From positions 90,920 to 154,919 of the forward strand of contig JAYSEK010000007.1 of the NCBI GenBank assembly GCA_041913905.1: a DNA stretch of 64,000 bases. Reading direction: 5' to 3'. Origin of the DNA: Roseateles_B sp041913905. Lineage in GTDB: Bacteria > Pseudomonadota > Gammaproteobacteria > Burkholderiales > Burkholderiaceae_C. The number at the start of each line of letters is the position of its first letter. Position 1 is the first letter of the stretch. Positions 8,206-16,827 of this stretch are shown in pieces. The notes beneath the pieces are model-generated. The model had not been told where the DNA came from. It made no database searches and worked only from the letters and a program-made list of their open reading frames with translations. The translations under genes and the position numbers were made by a program.

Positions 8206-9810
8206 TTACGCTTGTTGCGCCGGCAGGCCCAGGGCGGCCAGCAGCTGGCGCGCTTCGCCCTCGTAGCGATCGCGCTGGGATTCGGCCCGCAGCTTGCGTC
8301 CGTGGTGGCGCGCCTGCTGGGCGCGTTCGGCGGCGCACAGGGCGTCGCCTTCGCGCCAGGCGTGGCGTGCCCACAGCAGCAAGAAGGCGCAGCGCTGCTC
8401 GGCCGGCAGCTGGGAATGCAGGCGGCGGCAGGCCTCCCAGCGCTCGGCTGCCAGGCTGCGGAAGCTGTCGCCCGGCAGGGGCAGGCCCTGTGCTTCTGCG
8501 CGCTGCTGGGCTTGTGCAAAGCTCCAGCCCTGCTGCTCGGCAATGCGCAGCAGGAAGATGGTGTTGAGCAGCGAATGGCGGGCCAGGCCCCAGCGTTCGC
8601 AGACGCTCTCACTGAGCAGCAGCCAGTCCCAGGCCTCGGCGCCACGCTCTGGCGGCAGCAGGCCCGCACCCTGCAGCAGGCATAGGCCGTTGGCCAGGTT
8701 GGCCGCGCTGACCTGCAGGGCGTCCGGCAAGCCGGCCAGACTGGCCTGGCGCAGGGCGGCCGCCAGATCCTCCAGCGCGGCGCAGGCCTGCTCGGCACAG
8801 GCCGCCCGCAAGGCGAGCTCGCGGCCGGCCATGCCGCGCAGGTTGAGGTAGTCGACGAGCAGCCCGGCGTCCAGCGCCAGCGCTTCCTCGTCCAGCTGGG
8901 CCAGCTTCTGCAGGGCGACAGCGCTTTCGCCCAGGCTGCCATGGCAATGCCAGGCTTCCAGCACCACCAGGCGCCAGCCGATCTGCCGCGCCTGGCTGGG
9001 CGGCAGCGCCGTCTGTTCCAGGCCTTGACGCAGGGCGCGCAGCTCCTGTTGCAGCGTGGCCCAGTCGCCCAGGCGGCGGGCGATGCGGGCGCGGCGCAGG
9101 CTCAGTGACAGCTGGGCGGGCAGGTCGCTCGCGGGAGCATGCTCGGCTGCCTGCGCCAAAGCCAGACGCGCCGGATAGAGCTCGCCGCGCTCCAGCGCGA
9201 GGTCAGCGCGGGACAGCGCCTGCACATAGGCCAGCGGCAGGGCCTGCCGGGGCAGCGCCGAAGTGCCGGGCCGGCTGTCGGTAGCGGCCTGGTGCAGCAA
9301 CGCGCGCAGCGCGGCGGTGTCGAGCTGGCAAGCGCTTCGCCCTGGCGTTTCCTGGCCCGGTCCCGGCCCTGATGTCGGGCCGCGCAGCTGCCAATGGCAG
9401 CGCGCGAGCACGGCTTCGTCCAGCCAGAAGGGGCCGGCCGAGCGTGCGCCGTGGCGGATCAGGCCGGCCAGCGGGCTCTCGTCCAGCGCCTGCAGGGCTC
9501 GCCAGAGCTGCGTGCGATGCAGCTCCGCCCGGTCTCCCAGGCGCTGCTGCAGGGCCTTGCGGCTGCAGGGATGGCGTTCGCAGGCCTGCCCCTCAGCGTG
9601 AGCCAGCAGCAGGGCGGCCAGCAGCCTGGGCAGCAGCCGGTTGCGCAGGCGCTGCGGCGGTGCATCCGGCGGGCTCAGCGTGAGCTGCTGGCTGTCGAGT
9701 TCGATCTGCAGCGGCCGGTCAGGCGCTGCGGCGATGAAAAAGGGAGGGGTGTCTGCGCTCACGGCGGCATTGTGGTCCGCGGCTTGCCGGTGCCGTCGCC
9801 TCGACATCAT
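8206..9810 (-). CDS. Unrecognised 534-residue protein upstream of the beta-lactamase
   Basis: I do not recognise this protein. It has no signal peptide or membrane segment. The first 90 or so residues contain RLRNRLLPRLLAALLLAHAEG and a KALQQRLGDRAELHRTQLWRAL stretch that could be a winged-helix-like domain. The rest (about 150-534) is Leu/Ala-rich, helical and TPR-like. The start at 9810 (MMSRRRH) lies 20 bases after the isochorismatase stop, so the two are probably cotranscribed; the frame itself stays open further upstream. A regulatory or scaffold role is only a guess. Confidence 0.6.
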   Translation of the reverse strand: MMSRRRHRQAADHNAAVSADTPPFFIAAAPDRPLQIELDSQQLTLSPPDAPPQRLRNRLLPRLLAALLLAHAEGQACERHPCSRKALQQRLGDRAELHRTQLWRALQALDESPLAGLIRHGARSAGPFWLDEAVLARCHWQLRGPTSGPGPGQETPGRSACQLDTAALRALLHQAATDSRPGTSALPRQALPLAYVQALSRADLALERGELYPARLALAQAAEHAPASDLPAQLSLSLRRARIARRLGDWATLQQELRALRQGLEQTALPPSQARQIGWRLVVLEAWHCHGSLGESAVALQKLAQLDEEALALDAGLLVDYLNLRGMAGRELALRAACAEQACAALEDLAAALRQASLAGLPDALQVSAANLANGLCLLQGAGLLPPERGAEAWDWLLLSESVCERWGLARHSLLNTIFLLRIAEQQGWSFAQAQQRAEAQGLPLPGDSFRSLAAERWEACRRLHSQLPAEQRCAFLLLWARHAWREGDALCAAERAQQARHHGRKLRAESQRDRYEGEARQLLAALGLPAQQA

Positions 9811-9829
9811 CGGCCCGGCGTTACAGGCG

Positions 9830-10390
9830 TTACAGCAGCTCAGCGGTGGACACGCTGCGGATGCGCGGCCCGAAGCTGCTGATGCTGGGCAGCGTGGCGT
9901 TCTCGTGCGCCCGGATCTGCGCCGCGCCTGCATGGGGCTTGTCGTGGGTGGTGTGGGCGTCGGCCACCAGGGTGACCTCGAAGCCCAGCGCCGCGGAGCG
10001 CCGCACCGTGGTGTCCACGCAGAACTCGCTGGCATAGCCGCACACCGCCACATGGCTGACGCCTTGCTCGCGCAAGGCCTGCTCCAGCGGTGTGCGCAGG
10101 TAGGCGTCCGGCGTGGTCTTGGCGATCACGGTATCGCCGGGCCGCTGTTGCAGGCCGGCCGCGAAGGCCCAGCCTGGCGAGCCTGCCTGCAGCGCGCCTT
10201 GCGCGGTCTGGTGCTGGACCAGAAAGACGGGGCGGCCCTGGGCCCGGAAGCGCTCGGCCAGGGCGTTGATGCGCTGGATCACCACCTGAGCCTCGAAGGG
10301 GGGTGGATCGAACAGCGCCTGCTGGACGTCGATGATGAGGAGCGCTTCAGGCTTGGCTTCAGGCTTGGCTTGGGGCAGGGCGGTGGTCAT
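9830..10390 (-). CDS. Isochorismatase-family cysteine hydrolase
   Basis: A 186-residue single-domain hydrolase. The catalytic triad of the family is visible: Asp in LLIIDVQ near residue 21, Lys in IAKTTPDAY near 90 and nucleophilic Cys in ASEFCVDTT near 123. Members hydrolyse isochorismate, nicotinamide or related amides; the substrate here is not determinable. It sits between slyX upstream and the unrecognised 534-residue protein downstream, all on the minus strand with short gaps. Confidence 0.88.
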   Translation of the reverse strand: MTTALPQAKPEAKPEALLIIDVQQALFDPPPFEAQVVIQRINALAERFRAQGRPVFLVQHQTAQGALQAGSPGWAFAAGLQQRPGDTVIAKTTPDAYLRTPLEQALREQGVSHVAVCGYASEFCVDTTVRRSAALGFEVTLVADAHTTHDKPHAGAAQIRAHENATLPSISSFGPRIRSVSTAELL

Positions 10391-10405
10391 GCGGCAGTCC
10401 GGTGC

Positions 10406-10624
10406 TCAGTAGTGCGGGGGCAGTTCGTCGCGCAGATTGCGGGGCGCTGCGCCGCTGCCGTCGGGCAGCCGATCCCGCAGCTGCAGCAATTCACGCAGCA
10501 GGACGTCGATCTGCTGCTGCTGACGCACGATCACGCGGTTCAGCTCGTCGAGCATGTCCTCGGTGTAGGCAGCCTTGATTTCCAGCTCGGTCAGGCGGTG
10601 GTCGTAGGGGTCTTGGGCATCCAT
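10406..10624 (-). CDS. slyX: SlyX family protein
   Basis: A 72-residue, mostly coiled-coil protein. The SlyX pattern is clear: HRLTELEIKAAYTEDMLDEL followed by a Gln-rich coiled coil (VIVRQQQQIDVLL) and a short acidic/proline tail ending PPHY. The start at 10624 gives the family's usual length; the frame stays open upstream. The function of SlyX is not well defined. It lies 15 bases before the isochorismatase-fold gene. Confidence 0.88.
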   Translation of the reverse strand: MDAQDPYDHRLTELEIKAAYTEDMLDELNRVIVRQQQQIDVLLRELLQLRDRLPDGSGAAPRNLRDELPPHY

Positions 10625-10876
10625 GGCAGCGCGGCGAAGGGCGAGCGACCCCGGGGTTGGGGCGCTCAGCCGCTGCATTGTGCCGCGCTGCGACGCCCCG
10701 CGCGGGCGAAGCGGTGAGGACGAAGAAGCGAGCGCGGGGAGGCGAGCGCGGGGAGGCAAGCACGAAGCTGCGGGCGCAATCAGCTGAGTGAGTCAGCTGA
10801 GTGAGTCAGCGGGGTGAGCCAGCGAGGGCGGACCGGCGGCGGCAAGCGGGCGATGGCAAGGCGCCACGCAGGCCGC
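10625..10876. repeat. Intergenic region with short tandem repeats
   Basis: There is no gene in these 252 bases. They hold two small tandem repeats: a 14-base unit CGAGCGCGGGGAGG twice at 10729-10756, and a 13-base unit CAGCTGAGTGAGT twice at 10781-10806 followed by a decayed third copy. No clear promoter or terminator was seen. Confidence 0.6.
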
Positions 10877-11212
10877 TCAGGCGCCGTTGCGCAGGGCGAT
10901 GGTCACGAGGCCGGAGGCGTCTTCCAGGGCGGTGACCGCATGCAGGGCGTTGCGCTGCAGGAAGAGCAACTGGCCGGGCTCCAGCACCTGGCTGTGGCCG
11001 TCCACGCTGATGTCCAGCCGGCCTTCCAGGCACTGGATGGTGATCTCGCCCGCCACCTTGTGCGGCGGCAGCGACTTGCCCTTGGCCAGCACCAGGTGGA
11101 TGAGCTCCAGGTCCTGGGACTTGAAGAGCGCGCTGGTCTTGGTGTCCAGCAGGCGGGCGCCCAGGGGCTGGACGTTGACGGCTTGGCCGGCGGTGGCATG
11201 GGAGAGGGCCAT
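10877..11212 (-). CDS. Cupin domain protein
   Basis: A 111-residue single cupin barrel. Motif 1 is partly recognisable as PPHKVAGEITIQCLEGRLDI and motif 2 as LEPGQLLFLQRNALHAVTAL, with the final His conserved. Members bind a metal and act as small enzymes or sensors. There is no partner gene that would indicate a substrate. Confidence 0.75.
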   Translation of the reverse strand: MALSHATAGQAVNVQPLGARLLDTKTSALFKSQDLELIHLVLAKGKSLPPHKVAGEITIQCLEGRLDISVDGHSQVLEPGQLLFLQRNALHAVTALEDASGLVTIALRNGA

Positions 11213-11323
11213 GAGCTGCTCCTTCAGGGCTGATCGGGGTCAGTGTGAGCCTGCGGGCGGCCCGCTGCAAGAGGGGGCTTGGGCCGCGCGCGGTAGGGCA
11301 GCGGGGCCGGCATGGCGCAGGTC

Positions 11324-11839
11324 TCAGGCCTGCAGGCACTTCTTCACGGTGTCCAGCGTGCGGGTCGTGATGTCGCGACCGAAGAGCTGCTCCAGCATCC
11401 GCATGAAGACCGGCCCCTCCTCATTCGGCTGATAGGCGCTGATGACCTCGCTGCCGTAGCACTGCAGGATGTGGACGCCGTCCGCCACCAGGGGCAGGGC
11501 CGGCGGCGTGGGCGGCGGCCGGCGCACAAAGGTGATGATGCGCTTGGCGTCAGCGGGCAGCGGATGGGCACCGAAGGGGTCGGTGTCCAGCCAGGTCTGC
11601 AGCTGGTCCTGCCGCCGCAGGATCACCGGGAACGGCCGGCCCATGCCGGCTTCGATCACCTGCTCCAGCCGCTTCTCCAGCGTGGGCAGCGGCGTGGCGC
11701 GGCTGTCGAAGACGGCGTTGCCGCTGGACAGCAGGGTGCGCACGGCCGCGAATCCGGCCTCTTCCAGGCAGGCCTTGAGTACGGGCATCTTGGCGTTTTG
11801 CGGGCTGACGCCGCGAAGGAAGGCGATGTATCGGGGCAT
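11324..11839 (-). CDS. DUF1697 domain protein
   Basis: A 171-residue protein beginning MPRYIAFLRGVSPQNAKMP, the hallmark opening of DUF1697. The conserved LLSSGNAVFDS strand follows, and it ends with RDITTRTLDTVKKC, also typical. The function of the family is unknown. The start at 11839 was chosen because it produces this canonical N-terminus; the open frame continues upstream across the neighbouring VOC gene. Confidence 0.85.
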   Translation of the reverse strand: MPRYIAFLRGVSPQNAKMPVLKACLEEAGFAAVRTLLSSGNAVFDSRATPLPTLEKRLEQVIEAGMGRPFPVILRRQDQLQTWLDTDPFGAHPLPADAKRIITFVRRPPPTPPALPLVADGVHILQCYGSEVISAYQPNEEGPVFMRMLEQLFGRDITTRTLDTVKKCLQA

Positions 11840-11883
11840 GGGGCGACTGCTGTTGTAACGACAGGCAATGCGGGAAGAGGGTA

Positions 11884-12111
11884 TCAGGACGGCAGGCCAG
11901 CCGCCGTCAGCGCGTAGGTCAGGATCTCGATCAGGTGCCGGTTGGGGTCGAAGAAATGCAGCGTGGGTGCCGCGCCGCGAGCACCCACCTCGGTGCCGGG
12001 GCCCTTGCGCTCCTTGGGCTCGAAGCCCATGAGCTCCGTGTAAAAGCGCAGGCTGGCATCCAGGTCGTTGACGCGCAGGATCAGGTGGCCGCGCTGGGCG
12101 GTCGTGCTCAC
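11884..12111 (-). CDS. Short VOC (glyoxalase-fold) protein, probably internally shortened
   Basis: A 75-residue protein starting with GTG that overlaps the upstream stop codon by 3 bases (GTGA). The N-terminal half HLILRVNDLDASLRFYTELMGF and the C-terminal element FFDPNRHLIEI are typical VOC pieces. The normal 45 or so residues between them are replaced by a short Gly/Ala link. A usual VOC module is about 120 residues. It may be a degraded gene or an unusual half-module that needs a partner. Confidence 0.55.
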   Translation of the reverse strand: MSTTAQRGHLILRVNDLDASLRFYTELMGFEPKERKGPGTEVGARGAAPTLHFFDPNRHLIEILTYALTAAGLPS

Positions 12112-12722
12112 GCAGGGATCCTGGGCGAGGTGCAAGCCTGGACGGGCTCGTAGTGCAGCACGGTGGGGAAGGGGTCGTAGAAGTGGTGCAGCAGGGCGCG
12201 CCACTGCTGGTATTGCGACGACTGCCGGAAGCCCTGCTCATGGTGGGCGACGCTGTCCCAGCGGACCAGCAGCAGGTAGTGGTCCGGCCGCTCCAGGCAG
12301 CGCTGCAGCTCATGGCTGCGGTAGCCGGGCATGCACTCGATCAAGGTCCGGGCCTCGGCAAAGGCAGCCTCGAAGGTGGTGGCGGTGCCGGGCCGCAGCT
12401 GCAGGTGGGCCACCTCCAGGATGCCGTCCGAGGCGCAGCTCTCGCGCAGTGCCTGCACCGCGACCCGGGCGTCGAGCAGGCTGCCACCGTGCAGCTCGCG
12501 GTAGCAGCGCCTCGCCCAATGGATTTCACCGGCCTGGACCAGGCGGCGCACGTCCACCGCCCGTGCCTGGCCGGGCGCCGGATAGAGGCCCTGGCGCCGC
12601 ATGGTTCGCAGCTGCCATTGCTGCCACAACCAGTGCAGCGCCGCCGCGCCTACGGCCCCCATGCCCAGGTAGTTCCACATGCTGTACATCGCCGCTCCCT
12701 TCAGGACCAGCCAGTGTGCCAC
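12108..12722 (-). CDS. Membrane-anchored antibiotic biosynthesis monooxygenase (ABM) domain protein
   Basis: A 204-residue protein. An N-terminal hydrophobic segment (MGAVGAAALHWLWQQW, about 20-36) is followed by a linker. The C-terminal ABM-like ferredoxin fold (about 100-195) shows LEVAHLQLRPGTATTFEAAF and HYLLLVRWDSVAHHEQGF. The family includes heme-degrading and quinone-forming oxygenases; the substrate is unknown. A second Met at residue 12 is an alternative start. It is divergent from the TonB receptor and overlaps the short VOC gene. Confidence 0.75.
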   Translation of the reverse strand: MAHWLVLKGAAMYSMWNYLGMGAVGAAALHWLWQQWQLRTMRRQGLYPAPGQARAVDVRRLVQAGEIHWARRCYRELHGGSLLDARVAVQALRESCASDGILEVAHLQLRPGTATTFEAAFAEARTLIECMPGYRSHELQRCLERPDHYLLLVRWDSVAHHEQGFRQSSQYQQWRALLHHFYDPFPTVLHYEPVQACTSPRIPA

Positions 12723-12977
12723 CGGCCCGCACGCCTGGCGAACACGCGCAGGCGTCTAGCACGGCAGCTTCTTCCCTCCGGTTGCTGAAAACACCTATCC
12801 AAATCATTAGTCGACATTAAATATATTGAAAAGGCACAAAGGATATACAAAATCGGACGTGCGCATTCACGCCCTTGGCAAGGTCAGCGGAACCACCGGA
12901 CACGCAGGGCGCCAGGGCGGGACGTGCCGTTCCGTCGCCGACAAACGCTGCACGACAGGTGCAACACAGGTGCAATC
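12723..12977. promoter_or_regulatory. AT-rich divergent promoter region
   Basis: This 255-base gap separates the ABM gene from the TonB-dependent receptor. The stretch at about 12785-12855 is clearly richer in A and T than the surroundings and contains TTAAATATATTGAAAA and GATATACAAAAT. It probably holds one or both promoters, but I could not assign a convincing -35/-10 pair. Confidence 0.4.
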
Positions 12978-15818
12978 TTGAAAAAATCTCTGATCACGAA
13001 GGCCGCTCTCGCCGCGCTGGGACTGGCCGCCCAAGGAGGGGCCTGGGGACAGGAAACGCTGGACCGCGTGGAGGTGACCGGCTCCTCGATCAAGCGCATC
13101 GCCAACGAGGGCGCGCTGCCGGTGCAGACGCTCAGCCGGGCCGACATCGAGCGCTCCGGCGCGCGCAATGTGGAGGACCTCATCCAGGCCTTGCCGGCCA
13201 TGCAAGGCTTCCAGACCTCCTCGGCCTCGGTCAACGGCGACGGACCCGGCGGCGTGCAGAACGCGTCCTTGCACAACATCGGCGCGTCCTACACGCTGGT
13301 GCTGCTCAATGGACGCCGGCTGGCCGCCTACAACGCCGGCTCGGCGGTCAACCTGTCCAGCATCCCGCTGGCCGCCGTCGAGCGCGTGGAGGTCTTGACC
13401 GACGGCGCCTCGGCGCTCTATGGCTCCGACGCCGTGGCCGGTGTCGTCAACTTCATCCTGAAGAAGAACCAGACCGAGCTGGTGCTGGAGGCGGCGGCGT
13501 CCGTGCCGCAAAAGCACGGGGGGCGCTCCAGCAGCCTGTCCCTCAGCAAGGGCTTCGGGGACTATCCGGTCGACGGCTACAACCTGATGCTGTCCTTCGC
13601 TCATGAGCGCCAGAGCGAGCTCAACGCGGCCGACCGCGACTTCGCCCGCTCCGGTGTCGTGCCCTTCTCGCACCAGGGCAAGACCTACACGCTGTATGAG
13701 TCGGCCCGCAACACGGCGCCGTCGTCGGTGACCCTGGGCCTGAAGAATCCGCTCAAGGGGCCGGGTGATGCGCCCATCAGCGCGCTGACCTTTTCGCCGG
13801 ACTACCTGAAGAACGGCAAGTGCGGCCCCAATACCGTGCTCTCCACCGTGGGCCTGGACCAGGCCTGCCAGTTCGACTACGCCGCCACGGTGCAGTTGCT
13901 GCCGTCCACGCGGCGAGACAGCCTCTTCGCCTCCGGCACGCTGAAGCTCGGGGAAAACGCCAGCGCCTTCTTCGAGGCGGTGGCCTCCAAGTTCGAGCTG
14001 AAGGAGCGGCATGCGCCCGTGGCCCAGGCCATCTCGCTGGACCTGAGCGACCCGCTCTACGCCGCCAATGTGCAGCCCTACCTCAGCAAGCTGGGTGTCG
14101 ATCCGGCCAACGTCAGCAAGGCCACCACGAACAACCGCTTCGTCGATGCAGGCGGCCGATCGGACCTCTTCAGGACCGACGCGCGCCACCTGGCGTTTGG
14201 CGTGGAGGGCGTGTTCCGCGAGTTCGATTACAGCGCCAGCTACGTGCACTCCACCAGCCGGGCCGACACCCTCTATGACGGCGGCTACCTGCGCCAGAGC
14301 TGCTACCAGAGCCTGCTGCGAAGCGGCAAGTACAACCCCTTCGCACCAGTGGGCGGCAATGCCAGCGCCTTTGCGCCCTGCTTGCTGCAGGAGCGCAACG
14401 ACACGACCCGAACGGCACTGGACACCGTGGGCGGACGCGTCTCCGGCGAGCTGTTCCGCATGCCGGCGGGGCCCGCCATGCTGGGCGCAGGCGGCGACCT
14501 GACGCGCCGCAAGTACGACTACGACCCCAGCGCCCTGGCCATGGGTCCGAACCCGCTGCACAGCGGCACGGACACCGCCTTCGGCCGGGCCACAGGGGCG
14601 CTGCCCATCGAGGCCAGCCGCCGCAACTGGGGCCTGTTTGCCGAGCTGGCCCTGCCGCTGAGCAAGACCCTGGAGGCTACTGCCGCGCTGCGTTATGACG
14701 ACTACAGCGCGGTGCGCAACAACATCGTGCTGGATGACCAGGGCAAGCTGGCAGCACCGGCCAAGCAGGGCAATCCCAACAGCAAGGCGACCTACAAGCT
14801 GGCCTTCAAGTTCCAGCCCATGCCCGAGTTGTTGCTGCGCGGCTCCTATGGCACGGGCTTCAAGGTACCGGAGATGGACCTGATCACCAAGGCGATCTCC
14901 GGGGGCAGCAACACCAGCGGCGCCTACCCCTGCCCGGTCAAGGCACCGGACCCGCGCGCCGTCAACTGCGAGGGCACGACCCAGTACGACCTGCTCAGCG
15001 GCGGCAATCCGCTGTCCGGCCCCAATGGCCTGAAGCCCGAGGAGTCCCGCAACATGACGCTGGGCGTCAAGGTCGAGCCGGTGAAGGGCTTGAGCGCCGG
15101 GCTGGACTACTGGTCGGTCAAGATGAAGAACCAGATCGTCTCGCTGCCTGAGACCCTGGTCTTTGGCAATCCCGCGGCCTATGACAGCCTGATCCGCACC
15201 GTCTACGACCCCGCGCGGGGCTCCGACAAGCTGGCCGTGCTGCTGCCCAGCTACAACCTGGGGCGTTCCAGCTTCCGGGGCGTGGATTGGGATCTCGGCT
15301 ATGCAAGCAAGCTCGAAGGGCTGGGCCGCCTGGCGCTGAGCTGGTCCGGCACCTACATGCTCAAGTCGGAGATCGACGATGGCGCCGGCAATGTGGAGAA
15401 CTCGGTGGGCCGCTTCGACGCCTACAGCACCGTCAGCTTCCGCGTGATCCAGCGCGCCAGCGCCACGCTCAGCCATGGCATGTTCAGCCACACGGCCACC
15501 TGGAACTGGCGCAGCGGCTATCACGACAAAGTGCAGACCGCGGCCGACGGCAAGGTGCGCGAGGTCAAGGCGGACGGCAGCCTGGGCGACTACGCGACGG
15601 TGGTTCGCGATGTCGGCGCCTACGGCACCCTGGACTGGCAGACCCGCCTGCAGCTGCTGAAATCCACTGCGCTGACCCTGGGCATTCGCAATGTGCTGGA
15701 CAAGGCACCGCCCTTCTCGCTGCGCACCTCGGGCGGCGGCAACCAGATGGGTTTTGACGCACGCTACGCCAATCCGCTGGGCCGCACGTTCTATCTGAAC
15801 GCCAGCTACAAGTACTGA
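12978..15818 (+). CDS. TonB-dependent outer-membrane receptor
   Basis: A 946-residue protein starting at a TTG (LKKSLITKAALAALGLAAQ, signal peptide ending near GAWGQ); a GTG at 12924 would add an implausible leader. The plug domain (about 30-170) has VEVTGSSIKR, NVEDLIQALPAM, VLLNGRRL, VERVEVLTDGASALYGSDAVAGVVNF. The remainder is a 22-strand barrel, and the C-terminus FYLNASYKY has the aromatic end needed for Bam-mediated insertion. It imports an unidentified large nutrient or metal chelate using TonB energy. No transporter or regulator is adjacent. Confidence 0.93.
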   Translation: MKKSLITKAALAALGLAAQGGAWGQETLDRVEVTGSSIKRIANEGALPVQTLSRADIERSGARNVEDLIQALPAMQGFQTSSASVNGDGPGGVQNASLHNIGASYTLVLLNGRRLAAYNAGSAVNLSSIPLAAVERVEVLTDGASALYGSDAVAGVVNFILKKNQTELVLEAAASVPQKHGGRSSSLSLSKGFGDYPVDGYNLMLSFAHERQSELNAADRDFARSGVVPFSHQGKTYTLYESARNTAPSSVTLGLKNPLKGPGDAPISALTFSPDYLKNGKCGPNTVLSTVGLDQACQFDYAATVQLLPSTRRDSLFASGTLKLGENASAFFEAVASKFELKERHAPVAQAISLDLSDPLYAANVQPYLSKLGVDPANVSKATTNNRFVDAGGRSDLFRTDARHLAFGVEGVFREFDYSASYVHSTSRADTLYDGGYLRQSCYQSLLRSGKYNPFAPVGGNASAFAPCLLQERNDTTRTALDTVGGRVSGELFRMPAGPAMLGAGGDLTRRKYDYDPSALAMGPNPLHSGTDTAFGRATGALPIEASRRNWGLFAELALPLSKTLEATAALRYDDYSAVRNNIVLDDQGKLAAPAKQGNPNSKATYKLAFKFQPMPELLLRGSYGTGFKVPEMDLITKAISGGSNTSGAYPCPVKAPDPRAVNCEGTTQYDLLSGGNPLSGPNGLKPEESRNMTLGVKVEPVKGLSAGLDYWSVKMKNQIVSLPETLVFGNPAAYDSLIRTVYDPARGSDKLAVLLPSYNLGRSSFRGVDWDLGYASKLEGLGRLALSWSGTYMLKSEIDDGAGNVENSVGRFDAYSTVSFRVIQRASATLSHGMFSHTATWNWRSGYHDKVQTAADGKVREVKADGSLGDYATVVRDVGAYGTLDWQTRLQLLKSTALTLGIRNVLDKAPPFSLRTSGGGNQMGFDARYANPLGRTFYLNASYKY

Positions 15819-15848
15819 CCCCTGCCAAGCGAGGAAGAGGAGCGGTGA

Positions 15849-15877
15849 GGCCCCGGGCACGGAATGCCCGGGGCCTT
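15849..15877. terminator. Strong hairpin terminator
   Basis: A perfect 11-base stem, GGCCCCGGGCA and TGCCCGGGGCC with loop CGGAA, lies 30 bases after the TonB receptor stop and is followed by only two T. It is placed between convergent genes and so could serve both. Confidence 0.7.
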
Positions 15878-15895
15878 GCTCGTTGCGGACGGGCT

Positions 15896-16312
15896 TCAGC
15901 CCTGCGACGGCGAGGCGGCGGCCGTGCGTCGCGCCCCAGCCCAGGCCAGAAGGCCGACCGGGATCAGCAGCACCCATTGGGGAAGCACCAGGCAGCCCTG
16001 GGGCCCCATGAAAACCAGGGCGACCGCCAGGAACACGAGACCGAACAGCAGCCACAGCACCGCAATGAACGAGGCCAAGGCCCGTGCCGACGCGGCCTGG
16101 CGTGGCCGGGCGCTCCACAGCAGCGCCGCGCCGCTGGCCAGCAGCGTCACGCTGACCAGGTGCCAGCAGGCCAGGAGCAGCAGGGCCACCGGGGCTGGCA
16201 CGGTGGACGACAGCAGGGGCGCCTGGATCTCCGGCGTGCCGACCAGCAGGTGGACCAGCGCGGTGAACAGGGCAAGCAGGCCTGCGGCGAGAAGAAGTCG
16301 ATGGGGCTTCAT
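15896..16312 (-). CDS. Small integral membrane protein
   Basis: A 138-residue protein that I do not assign to a named family. Four hydrophobic segments are visible: LLLAAGLLALFTALVHLLVG, VPAPVALLLLACWHLVSVTL, FIAVLWLLFGLVFLAVALVF and WVLLIPVGLLAWAG. Start 16312 (MKPHR) gives a Lys/Arg start directly before the first segment. It lies 59 bases after the CMD-family gene. Confidence 0.7.
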   Translation of the reverse strand: MKPHRLLLAAGLLALFTALVHLLVGTPEIQAPLLSSTVPAPVALLLLACWHLVSVTLLASGAALLWSARPRQAASARALASFIAVLWLLFGLVFLAVALVFMGPQGCLVLPQWVLLIPVGLLAWAGARRTAAASPSQG

Positions 16313-16371
16313 GGGTGTCGTGTGCGCAGGGGTGTCTTCGGAACGCCGGCTCTGAAGGACCGCCGAGTGCC

Positions 16372-16827
16372 TCAGGGTTGAATCCCGAAAACCTTGCCAA
16401 AGGTGCCGCCGGCCCACATGAAGCCCATGAAGGCGACCAGCTCCACCAGTTCCTCGGGGGTGAAGTGTGCCTGCATCAGCTTCAGCATGGACGCGTCGAT
16501 GCCCCTGTGGTCCGCGGCGAACACCTGCGCCAGGCCAACGGCCAGCGAGGTCTTGAACTCGGCCTGCGTGCGCTCCGGTGCCCCACCCTTGGCCTGGCAG
16601 TACTCGCAGCCGTGCGACTCGGCCAAGGTGCGCCGGACTTGCTCAAGCAGATCCTTGGGCAGCACCGAGTTGCTGAAGAAGGTGTGCTCCAGCGCGGACC
16701 AGGCCGACAGGACATGCGGCGCGTGGCCCATGACGCGCTCGTAGTTCGTGGATCCGATCGTGGATGGGGGGATGTGGGACATGGGGCTTGTCGGCATCAA
16801 CAGGGATGAAGGGGACGCTCTGCTCAT
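16372..16827 (-). CDS. Carboxymuconolactone decarboxylase (AhpD-like) family protein
   Basis: A 151-residue protein with the redox motif CEYC near residue 74 (ESHGCEYCQAKGG), as in AhpD-like alkylhydroperoxidases. The C-terminal FTPEELVELVAFMGFMWAGG helix is also typical. It probably reduces peroxides or acts as a decarboxylase; the partner is not visible. The start at 16827 overlaps the upstream stop as ATGA; an alternative Met lies at 16782. Confidence 0.8.
   Translation of the reverse strand: MSRASPSSLLMPTSPMSHIPPSTIGSTNYERVMGHAPHVLSAWSALEHTFFSNSVLPKDLLEQVRRTLAESHGCEYCQAKGGAPERTQAEFKTSLAVGLAQVFAADHRGIDASMLKLMQAHFTPEELVELVAFMGFMWAGGTFGKVFGIQP

Noticed and set aside
12924..12977. GTG at 12924 as the start of the TonB receptor
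   Set aside because: It would place 18 charged residues before a normal signal peptide; TTG 12978 is directly before KKSLITKAALAAL.
12867..16400. Very long minus-strand open frame antisense to the TonB receptor
   Set aside because: It is a shadow of high-GC third-position bias; the plus strand encodes an unmistakable TonB receptor.
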